DNA from: Actinomadura rayongensis
Lineage (GTDB): Bacteria > Actinomycetota > Actinomycetes > Streptosporangiales > Streptosporangiaceae
Reading direction: 5' to 3'
DNA: 64,000 bases
Assembly (NCBI RefSeq): GCF_009831215.1
Contig: NZ_WUTW01000002.1
Location: 1,103,444-1,167,443, forward strand
Shown in pieces: positions 1 through 7,138 of this stretch. The notes under the pieces are model-generated. The model had not been told where the DNA came from, did no database searches, and saw only the letters and a list, made by a program, of their open reading frames with translations. The translations under genes and the position numbers were made by a program. Position 1 is the first letter of the stretch. Every line of letters starts with the position of its first letter.

Positions 1-1365
1 CGCCGCCCTCTCGGGGATCTCCGCCCCGCGTCCCCGTTCGAGGTCGTTTCGGTGGCGTTCAGTCCGGACGGCCGGACGATCGCCGCCGGCGGCACCTCGG
101 GGGGCGTCGAACACGCGAGGGTCGTGCTGTGGGACGTCGAGTCCCGCCGTCCCCGCGGCGCTCCCCTCGACGGCGTCGTCTCGCCCGTCTCGTCGGTGGC
201 GTTCAGCCCGGACGGCAGGACCCTCGCCGCCAGCATGGACACGCGCCGCGCGTGGGGGGCGTCCTTGTGGGACGTCGCGTCCGGACGCCACATCGGCGAT
301 CTCCGCACCGAGAAGTACACCGGCCAGCTCTACGCGGTCGCGTTCAGCCCGGACGGCGAAACCGTCGCCACCGGCGGTACGGACGGGATCGTGCGGTTCT
401 GGGACGCGGAGTCCCGCGACCCGGCCGGCGAGCCCCTCGACGGCAACACCGCCGCGATCTTCTCGGTGGCGTTCAGCCCGGACGGGAAGACCGTCGCGTC
501 CGGCGGCGACGACGGAGCCGTGCGCTGGTGGGACGTGGAGACCCGCCGTCCCGTCGACGCGACCATCGCCGACGAGTCCGGCCCGGTCAGGTCGGTGGTG
601 TACAGCCCGGACGGCACCAAGCTCGCCTTCTGCAGTAACCGCTCGGAGGTGCGGGTGCGGAACGCGGTGCGCCGCCATCACATCGCCGGCCCCCTCTCCC
701 GACCGCACAGCCCGGTCGAATCGGTGGCGTTCAGCCCCGACGGGCTCACGGTCGCGACCGGCTGCGGCGGTCACCTCGACGGGACGGTGTGGCTGTGGTT
801 CCTGCCGTCCCGTGAAGGCGCCGGTGATCCCACCACGACCCGCCCGCTCCACGTCCACAAGAGCCCGGTCAGGTCGGTGGCGTTCCGTCCGTACGGCTGG
901 ACCCTCGTCACCGGCGGCGAGGACGGCGCGGTGCGGTTGTGGGACGTGGAGTCCCGCCGTCCGCTCGGCGATCCGCTCACCGGGCACACCGGCCCGGTTC
1001 GGTCGGTGGTCTTCAGCCCGGACGGGACGACCGTCGCCTCCGGCGGCGAGGACGGGACGCTGCGGCTGTGGGACGCGGAGACCCGCCGTCCGCTCGGCGA
1101 CCCCGTCACCGGGCACGTCGGCCCGGTCCTGTCGGTGGTCTTCAGCCCGGACGGGACGACCCTCGCCTCCGGCGGCGAAGACGGCACGCTGCGGCTGTGG
1201 GACGCGGAGACCCGCCGTCCTCTCACCGACGCCGTCACCGGCCACACCGGCCCAGTCCAGTCGGTGGCGTTCAGCCCGGACGGCAGAACGCTCGCCAGCG
1301 GCGGGGGTCGCGGCGACGGGACGCTGCGGCTGTGGGACGCCGGGCGCGGCCCCGGGGTCCGTTGA
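1..1365 (+). CDS. WD40 repeat protein, C-terminal part (5' end outside window)
   Basis: The frame is open from the first base, so only the last 454 residues are present. About ten copies of the strand signature S-V-x-F-S-P-D-G, each followed by a G-G-x-D-G-x-x-R-x-W-D closing strand, recur every 42-45 residues and form a β-propeller. Such propellers are protein-binding platforms; in actinomycetes they often end larger STAND-type or kinase proteins, but the domain that would decide this lies upstream. The last blades (about 930-1360) are nearly identical in DNA, which indicates recent unit duplication. An ATG at 52 is not a credible start because a blade is already running before it. The stop codon lies inside the -35 element of the next gene. 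Confidence 0.9.
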   Translation, partial: RRPLGDLRPASPFEVVSVAFSPDGRTIAAGGTSGGVEHARVVLWDVESRRPRGAPLDGVVSPVSSVAFSPDGRTLAASMDTRRAWGASLWDVASGRHIGDLRTEKYTGQLYAVAFSPDGETVATGGTDGIVRFWDAESRDPAGEPLDGNTAAIFSVAFSPDGKTVASGGDDGAVRWWDVETRRPVDATIADESGPVRSVVYSPDGTKLAFCSNRSEVRVRNAVRRHHIAGPLSRPHSPVESVAFSPDGLTVATGCGGHLDGTVWLWFLPSREGAGDPTTTRPLHVHKSPVRSVAFRPYGWTLVTGGEDGAVRLWDVESRRPLGDPLTGHTGPVRSVVFSPDGTTVASGGEDGTLRLWDAETRRPLGDPVTGHVGPVLSVVFSPDGTTLASGGEDGTLRLWDAETRRPLTDAVTGHTGPVQSVAFSPDGRTLASGGGRGDGTLRLWDAGRGPGVR

Positions 1366-1390
1366 CGAGGTATGTGTAACAAGTTATATA
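1362..1390 (+). promoter_or_regulatory. Sigma-70-like promoter for the monooxygenase gene, probably leaderless
   Basis: TTGACG (1362-1367) and TATATA (1385-1390) are separated by 17 bases, which is close to the housekeeping consensus. The ATG of the next gene starts at 1397, six bases after the -10 element, where transcription would begin. No ribosome binding site precedes that ATG, so a leaderless mRNA is likely. The surrounding AT-rich stretch also holds the near-palindrome ATATG-N8-CATAT (about 1388-1405), a possible regulator site. Confidence 0.6.
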
Positions 1391-1396
1391 TGAAAC

Positions 1397-2797
1397 ATGT
1401 CATATGACGAGAACGGACGAGCCGTGGTGCTCGGCGCCGGGATCGCGGGGCTGCTGACCGCCCGGGTCCTGTCCGAGCACTACGACGAGGTCGTCGTGGT
1501 CGAACGGGACGAGCTTCCGGACCGTCCGGACCACCGGCGGTTCGTGCCCCAGTCGCACCACGCGCACGGGCTCCTGGGCTCGGGCCGCGAGGTGCTGGTC
1601 GCGCTGTTCCCCGGCTTCTCGGCGGAGATGGAGGCCGCCGGCGCGATCACCGCGGCGTCGAGCGGCCCGGAGATGGGCGATCGGTCGATCTTCGTCGTCC
1701 GGGGCGGAACGACGATCCGGATCCCCATCTGGTGGACCGGCGGCTTCTGCGCCAGCCGCGTCCTGATCGAGCACGCGGTCCGCGCCCGCGTCCGGGCGCT
1801 GCCGAACGTGACGATCCGCGACCGCACCCCCGCCCTCGGGCTGCTCACCAGCGCGTCCCGGCGCCTGGTCACCGGCGTCCGGACGCCCGACGGCGAGCTG
1901 GGCGCCGACCTGGTCGTCGACGCGTCCGGCCGCCGCTCGGCCCTGCCGGAATGGCTGGAGGAGATCGGATACCGGCCGCCGCCGGAGTCGGCGGTCCACT
2001 CCGACGTGCGGTACGCCAGCCTGGTCACCGAGCCCGACCCGGACTTCGCTCCCGAGTGGCTGATCGTCCTCGGCGCCCAGGCGGCGGGCGGCGCGTCCGT
2101 CGGCGGCGTCGTCCTCAGCATCGAGAACGGCCTGCTGCACATCTCGCTGGGCACGACCGGCGGGCGGGCGCCGCTGCCCACCGCCATCGACGAGCTGCGC
2201 GCCGTCGCCGACCGGACGACCGCGCCGGTCACGGCCGAAGCGCTCCGCCGCTCGACGCCCGTCGGCCCGGTCCGGACGTTCCACGTGCGCACGAACGTCC
2301 GCCGCTACTACGACCGGATGAGCGAGATGCCGGCCGGGCTCGTCGCGCTCGGGGACGCCGCCAGCGCGTCCAACCCGATCTACGGCCAGGGCATGAGCGT
2401 GGCCGCGCTGTCGGCGGTCGCCCTCGGCCGCCTGCTCACCGCCGAGGACGGCGCGGTGCGGCCGGGCTTCGAGCGGCGCGCGGCCCGGGCGATCGCCGCC
2501 ACCTCGTCCGGGGCCTGGCGGCTCGCGCTCGGCGAGGACCTGCGCTACGGATGCCGCACTGAGGGCGTCCGGACGCCGCTGTCGGTCCGTTTCGACGCGG
2601 GCTACCGCAACCGGCTGGAACGGGCGGCGGCGCTGGATCCGGAGGTGGCGATGGCTTTCAACGATGTGCTCAATCTCCATCGTCCGTTGTCGTCGCTCGG
2701 TTCGCCGCGCATCGCCCGGCGGGTGCTGCGGCCGTTGCGCGACCGCAATCCCGCCGTGTTGTCCGAGACCGTCGTCGCCGTGCTCGGCCTTTCCTGA
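1397..2797 (+). CDS. FAD-dependent monooxygenase / oxidoreductase
   Basis: The 466-residue protein opens with an FAD-binding Rossmann motif (LGAGIAGLLTA, about residues 12-22) followed by an acidic strand end (VVVVERD). It has the second FAD motif G-D-A-A-S-x-x-N-P-x-x-G-Q-G-M-S near residue 320. This pattern fits aromatic hydroxylase and geranylgeranyl-reductase-like flavoproteins, which oxidise or reduce lipophilic or aromatic substrates in the cytosol. The substrate cannot be read from the sequence. An α/β hydrolase follows after 14 bases, and a PadR regulator after that. These three probably form one transcription unit, as in drug- or phenolic-compound-responsive clusters; this role is inference. 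Confidence 0.85.
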   Translation: MSYDENGRAVVLGAGIAGLLTARVLSEHYDEVVVVERDELPDRPDHRRFVPQSHHAHGLLGSGREVLVALFPGFSAEMEAAGAITAASSGPEMGDRSIFVVRGGTTIRIPIWWTGGFCASRVLIEHAVRARVRALPNVTIRDRTPALGLLTSASRRLVTGVRTPDGELGADLVVDASGRRSALPEWLEEIGYRPPPESAVHSDVRYASLVTEPDPDFAPEWLIVLGAQAAGGASVGGVVLSIENGLLHISLGTTGGRAPLPTAIDELRAVADRTTAPVTAEALRRSTPVGPVRTFHVRTNVRRYYDRMSEMPAGLVALGDAASASNPIYGQGMSVAALSAVALGRLLTAEDGAVRPGFERRAARAIAATSSGAWRLALGEDLRYGCRTEGVRTPLSVRFDAGYRNRLERAAALDPEVAMAFNDVLNLHRPLSSLGSPRIARRVLRPLRDRNPAVLSETVVAVLGLS

Positions 2798-2811
2798 ACG
2801 GAGAGCGCGTC

Positions 2812-3696
2812 ATGTTCCTGCCGCAGTTCGTGGACGCCGACGACGTCCTGCTCCACGTCGAGGCCGACGGCCCCGACGACGGCCCGGCCGTCCTCTTCCT
2901 GCACGGCTGGCCCGACCTGTGGTTCACCTTCGAGCCGCAGATGAACGCGCTGGTCGAACAGGGTTACCGGGTGCTCGCGCCGGATCAGCGCGGATACGGC
3001 CTGTCGTCCAAGCCCGCCACGGTCGCCGATTACGCGATGCCCAAACTGACCAGGGACATCGTGCTGCTCATCGAGCGCCAGAAGCTCGGGCCGATCCATC
3101 TCGTCGGGCACGACTGGGGCGGCGCGGTCGCGTGGGCGCTGGCCATCGAGCGGCCCGATCTGGTGCGCTCGCTCACCGTCGTCAACTGCCCGCATCCGCA
3201 GGTGTTCGCCGAAGCGCTGCTGCGCAGGCCGTCGCAGATGCTGCGGAGCTGGTACATGCTGGCGTTCCAGATTCCCGGCCTCGCGGAGGCGGTGCTCGGC
3301 GCCCGCGACGGCGCGGTCCTCGCGTCGATGCTCAGGCGCGGCGCCCGCCTCAGCGACGCCGACCTGAAGCGGCACCGCGCCGTCTGGCGTCATCCGGGGA
3401 CCGTCCAACGGCCCCTGCTCTGGTACCGCGCGATGTTCCGGACCGTGCTGCCGTCGATCCGCGCCGCACGCTCCCGGTCCGACAGGCCCGAGATGACGGT
3501 GCGCGTGCCGACCCAGATCATCTGGGGGCGCCGGGACGGCGCGTTCGACCGGAATCTCGCCGCGCCGAGCGCCGCTATGTGCGTGGAGTCCGAACTGCAC
3601 TGGCTCGACACCCGGCACTGGCCCCATCGCGAAGAACCCCGGCGCGTGACCGAACTTCTCACGGCCTGGTGCGCGCGGCACGCCGACCGGATCTGA
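2812..3696 (+). CDS. α/β hydrolase, epoxide-hydrolase-like
   Basis: The 294-residue protein has the oxyanion motif H-G-W-P-D (about residue 29), DQRGYGLSSKP, and the nucleophile elbow G-H-D-W-G-G (about residue 102). An Asp rather than Ser nucleophile is characteristic of epoxide hydrolases and haloalkane dehalogenases. The general-base His is probably in TRHWPHRE near the C-terminus. A good ribosome binding site (GGAGAG) lies before ATG 2812. It sits 14 bases after the flavin monooxygenase gene. An oxygenase that makes an epoxide or lactone followed by a hydrolase that opens it is a plausible pairing, but that is inference. A related enzyme fused to DUF309 occurs at 13627-15018. Confidence 0.85.
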   Translation: MFLPQFVDADDVLLHVEADGPDDGPAVLFLHGWPDLWFTFEPQMNALVEQGYRVLAPDQRGYGLSSKPATVADYAMPKLTRDIVLLIERQKLGPIHLVGHDWGGAVAWALAIERPDLVRSLTVVNCPHPQVFAEALLRRPSQMLRSWYMLAFQIPGLAEAVLGARDGAVLASMLRRGARLSDADLKRHRAVWRHPGTVQRPLLWYRAMFRTVLPSIRAARSRSDRPEMTVRVPTQIIWGRRDGAFDRNLAAPSAAMCVESELHWLDTRHWPHREEPRRVTELLTAWCARHADRI

Positions 3697-3735
3697 GCCA
3701 TTGATATCCTTCCCGAACACGCCGGAAGGAATTCG

Positions 3736-4311
3736 ATGCTCAAATTCGCCCTGCTCGGCCTGCTGCTGCGGCAATCGATGACGGGATATGACCTGGCCGC
3801 GGTGATACGCAACAGCATCAACTTCATCTGGCCCGCCCAGCTCAGCCAGATCTACCGCACTTTGGGCCAGCTCGAGGACGACGGACTGGTCGTCTCCGAA
3901 GTGGTCCCGCAGCAGGGCCGGCCCGATCGCCGCGTGTATTCGGTCACCGACGCGGGACAACGGGCGTTCGAGGCGTGGAACGGTGAACTGGTCACCGAAC
4001 TCGACCCGATCCGCGTGCCGTTCCTCGTCCGTTTCTTCTTCGGCGGCACCCGGCCGCCGCAGGACCTCGTGACCCAGCTCCGGGTGATGCGCGATCTGCA
4101 CCTCAAGGCCCGGGACCAGCTCGCCGACGAGATTCCCGACTACATCGCCGAATTCGCGGCGAGCGACAACTCGACCGAACTCGACCCACTGATCTGGGAC
4201 TCGGTGCGCCGGGCCGGCGAGATGGTCGCCCAGACGTGGGTCGACTGGGCGGACGAGACCATCGAACGCCTGGAGCGGGCCGCCGGGCAATCGCCGCCGA
4301 CGGGCGATTGA
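3736..4311 (+). CDS. PadR family transcriptional regulator
   Basis: The 191-residue protein has the PadR winged helix at its N-terminus: L-L-G-L-L-L-R-Q-S-M-T-G-Y-D-L, then a region with IYRTLGQLEDDGLV and a wing containing R-P-D-R-R-V-Y-S-V-T. A coiled, acidic C-terminal dimerisation domain (Vir_act_alpha_C type) follows. The start is well placed behind GGAAGGA. PadR proteins usually repress neighbouring detoxification genes until a phenolic or drug ligand binds, so the monooxygenase and hydrolase just upstream are the likely targets. The near-palindrome in the 1385-1405 promoter region is a candidate site. Confidence 0.9.
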   Translation: MLKFALLGLLLRQSMTGYDLAAVIRNSINFIWPAQLSQIYRTLGQLEDDGLVVSEVVPQQGRPDRRVYSVTDAGQRAFEAWNGELVTELDPIRVPFLVRFFFGGTRPPQDLVTQLRVMRDLHLKARDQLADEIPDYIAEFAASDNSTELDPLIWDSVRRAGEMVAQTWVDWADETIERLERAAGQSPPTGD

Positions 4312-4337
4312 CCCGACCCCCGCTTCCCAGATAAACA
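4308..4337 (+). promoter_or_regulatory. Possible promoter upstream of the HEAT gene cluster
   Basis: TTGACC (4308-4313) overlaps the stop of the PadR gene and lies 18 bases before TAAACA (4332-4337). The next ATG is at 4371, behind a GGAAGTGGGG stretch. The spacing is acceptable but the -10 match is weak. Confidence 0.35.
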
Positions 4338-4370
4338 TAGTTGTTCTCTGATGGAAGTGGGGATTCTGGC

Positions 4371-4751
4371 ATGGAGCTGAAGCCGGTCGCGCTGTACCGC
4401 GAGATGTATCAGGGCGAGCGCGAGGATCTGCCGTCGATCCAGAACGCGACCGCAAGGATCGTGGAGCCGGACCGGGCGCGGATCCTGGACTATATGCGCA
4501 AGACCCCGCAGGGCTTCAGCGTGATGGAATCGCTGCCGAACCTGTTCCGGCCCGGCGAGTACATTCCGGGCGCCCCATCGCTCAACACCGATGGAATCTG
4601 GGTGTGGCGCACGGACAGTCTGGTGTATTTGACGGCCCGTACGCTCGTCCTTCCCGCCCTTTTCGTCGAGCACGTCCGGGAGCGCGACTACGTCCCCGCC
4701 GAGGTCGAGTGGACCGACGAGCTGAGCACCGCCGTCCGGCGCTGGTGGTGA
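4371..4751 (+). CDS. Hypothetical protein, translationally coupled to HEAT protein
   Basis: This 126-residue, mostly charged, soluble protein has no family I recognise. It begins MELKPVALYREMYQGE and ends in a Trp-rich tail (VRRWW). No signal peptide or membrane segment is visible. ATG 4371 is preferred over a TTG at 4341 because GGAAGTGGGG lies 9 bases before it. Its TGA overlaps the GTG start of the following HEAT gene (GTGA), which implies coupled translation and perhaps a shared complex. A small partner or immunity-like protein for the HEAT proteins is possible but unsupported by homology. Confidence 0.7.
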   Translation: MELKPVALYREMYQGEREDLPSIQNATARIVEPDRARILDYMRKTPQGFSVMESLPNLFRPGEYIPGAPSLNTDGIWVWRTDSLVYLTARTLVLPALFVEHVRERDYVPAEVEWTDELSTAVRRWW

Positions 4752-7021
4752 ACGCGGACGCCGAGCACCGGCCGGGCGAGCTGCTGGACGCGGCGCGGGC
4801 GATGTCCCGGCGGCGGTCGGCCGTCCCCGCGCTGCTGCCCGCCGTCGCCGGGTTCGCCGACGACCCGTCCCCGGACCACCGGATCCTGGCGCTCCGGATC
4901 CTGGACATGTGCGGCCCCGCCGCCCGTCCCTGGGCCGACGTGGCCGCCGCGCACCTCACCGCGGACCGCGAACCGGACGCCGTCGCGCGGCGGTACGCGC
5001 TCATGGCGCTGAGCCGGATGGGCGACGAGCGCGCCGTGCCGCCGCTGGCGGACCTGCTCGCCGCCGGCCATGACGGGTTCCTCGTCGACCTGCCCGACGG
5101 CGAGCGCGGCCGGGAGGCCAACGAACCCAACCTCGCCGAGGCGCTGGCCCCCTTCGCCGCGCACGCCGCCGTGCTCCTGGACCCGCTGCTGGCCCGCATC
5201 AGGGCGACGCCGCCCGCGGAGCGCGCCGGCTACTACGCGATCATCAACCGGTGGCAGGACGACGGCGCCAACGTCGCCTCGCGCCTTCTTCGGCTCCTCG
5301 ATGACGACGACCCGCTCGCGGGCGTCGAAGACCTCATCTGGGTGCGGACGGGAACGCTCGCCCCACGCCACAAGGAAAGGCTCGAAGAACGGCTTCGCCT
5401 GCCCGAGCACGTGACCGACGGCACCCGTCTCGACCCGTTCGACTTCCTCCGGATCACCGGCGACGACGGCCCTCTCCGGCGAATGATCGGCCCGTCCGAC
5501 TGGAGCGGGTTCCCCAGACAGCGCCCCGAGAACAGGGCGCGGAACATGATCAACGCGAGCATCGCTCTGGGGCCGCCGCTCGCCCGCCGGTTCGCCGACT
5601 CCGCGCGCGACGCGTTCCGCGCCGCGCTCCGCGGAGAAATCCGGTCTCCGTTCACCGAACCCTGCGACCCCGTGTGGCTGGCCCGCGCGGTGTGGAAGCT
5701 CACCGGCGACCCGAGCGAGATCATCGACCCGTTGACCCGGCTCGCCGAGACGTCCCGGCACCGGGGTTTCGACCCCGAGCCGCTGCTGTTGATCGCCGAG
5801 GCCCGGACAGGCTCCCGTCCGATGCACGAATATTACGCACGGCAACTGTCCCATGGCGCGTCCACGTGCATCCGCGAGGGGAATTACCGCGATGCCCTGC
5901 GCCTTCTGAAAGCGCTCTGGGACAACGTCGCCACGCCTTACTACCACCACATCACGCTGCTGCTGGCCGACCTGCTGCCTCTCTGCCCGCCGGCGAGCAG
6001 CCGTCCGCCGAACGTCCTCACGGCCCTGGAACTCCTCGCCGACATCGCCGCCGCCGATCCCCGCGCGATCGCGCCCGCCTATCCCTTCTTGCAGGCCGCG
6101 ACCGACGCCGACGAACGTCCGCTGACCCGCTGGTACTCCCGTCCGTCGGGCGCCCCGCAATGGCGCGCGGTCCTGGACGACGACGCCCTCCGCGCCGCGG
6201 CCGGGGCGATTCCGCGCCCGCTGACGGACGAGGAATGGCGACGGATCCGCGGGATCTGCTTCGTGAGCTTCTTCGACGTCCGCATGGAGTGCATGTACGG
6301 GCCGGAAAAGGTTTTGGAACTCTGGGAGCCCGACCGGGTACGGCATTTCCTGCACGACGTCGAGCGGATCACAGTGGAGACGGAGCGCCGCAAGGGCGGG
6401 GGGTTTCTCGTGTCCTTCCGCCCGCGGACGGCGGCCGTGCTCCTGCCCCTTCTGGTCGAGGCCGCTCTCGATCCGTCCGCGCCCGACCGTCCGTCGGTGC
6501 TGCTGACGATCGAGTACATCGTCAGGATGGCGCACCGGTCGGATGAGCAGGGCAACCACGTGACCCACCCGATGGAGCCCGACGCGGACTGGGACGACGC
6601 CTTCGACCGTGCGATGCAGGATCTGGTCCCGCTCCTCGACGACGCGGCCCACGCCGACGACGCGGTCACGATCCTGTCCTACGCCGTCCACCGCATCCCC
6701 GCCGACAAGGCGGACGGTCTCCTCCGATGCCTCGTGACGCGAAACCCGATCCTCGGCGCCGTTTCGCAGGACGACCTGGTGCGGGTGATCGGTGAGCTGG
6801 CGGCGAACGCCGATGTGTGGCGCGACGAGGCGGTGGACTGGCTCCGCGAACTCATGGACGGCACCCCGGACCCGGAACCGGACTTTGCGCTGGATCGGGA
6901 AGCCTGGAACGCATGGTGCGATCGGAATCCCGGCAGGAAAGAACCCGATGCCGTCCCCCTCACACTGCCGACCGTGACCGCGCTGCGGAAAGCGTTGCCC
7001 GAACTCGCCGACCCGCGCTGA
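4748..7021 (+). CDS. HEAT-repeat-type protein, module order B-A
   Basis: The 757-residue protein is built of paired amphipathic helices of the HEAT/armadillo kind, which usually form solenoid scaffolds for protein contacts. Residues about 18-105 (SRRRSAVPALLPAV, ALRILDMCGPAARP, ALSRMGDERAVPPL) match residues about 287-370 of the next protein. Its C-terminal part (LPLLVEAALDP near 566, DEAVDWLREL near 693) matches the N-terminal part of the next protein (LPFLVEAANDP, DEALTWLRTL). The two paralogues therefore carry the same two modules in opposite order. The GTG start at 4748 overlaps the upstream stop. No enzymatic motif is visible. Confidence 0.8.
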   Translation: MNADAEHRPGELLDAARAMSRRRSAVPALLPAVAGFADDPSPDHRILALRILDMCGPAARPWADVAAAHLTADREPDAVARRYALMALSRMGDERAVPPLADLLAAGHDGFLVDLPDGERGREANEPNLAEALAPFAAHAAVLLDPLLARIRATPPAERAGYYAIINRWQDDGANVASRLLRLLDDDDPLAGVEDLIWVRTGTLAPRHKERLEERLRLPEHVTDGTRLDPFDFLRITGDDGPLRRMIGPSDWSGFPRQRPENRARNMINASIALGPPLARRFADSARDAFRAALRGEIRSPFTEPCDPVWLARAVWKLTGDPSEIIDPLTRLAETSRHRGFDPEPLLLIAEARTGSRPMHEYYARQLSHGASTCIREGNYRDALRLLKALWDNVATPYYHHITLLLADLLPLCPPASSRPPNVLTALELLADIAAADPRAIAPAYPFLQAATDADERPLTRWYSRPSGAPQWRAVLDDDALRAAAGAIPRPLTDEEWRRIRGICFVSFFDVRMECMYGPEKVLELWEPDRVRHFLHDVERITVETERRKGGGFLVSFRPRTAAVLLPLLVEAALDPSAPDRPSVLLTIEYIVRMAHRSDEQGNHVTHPMEPDADWDDAFDRAMQDLVPLLDDAAHADDAVTILSYAVHRIPADKADGLLRCLVTRNPILGAVSQDDLVRVIGELAANADVWRDEAVDWLRELMDGTPDPEPDFALDREAWNAWCDRNPGRKEPDAVPLTLPTVTALRKALPELADPR

Positions 7022-7138
7022 GCGCGTCGGCGCGAATTCACCTGAACACTTCTGCCTCATTGGACTGACAATGCAGCCTCATTCGACGCCCCCGGGCCCC
7101 TGCAACGGGCGACCGCCCGGCCCGGGCCAGGACGCACG

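Noticed and set aside
4604-4747. Upstream extension of the first HEAT protein
   Set aside because: The extension lies fully inside the preceding 126-residue gene in another frame; GTG 4748 overlapping that gene's stop is the better start.
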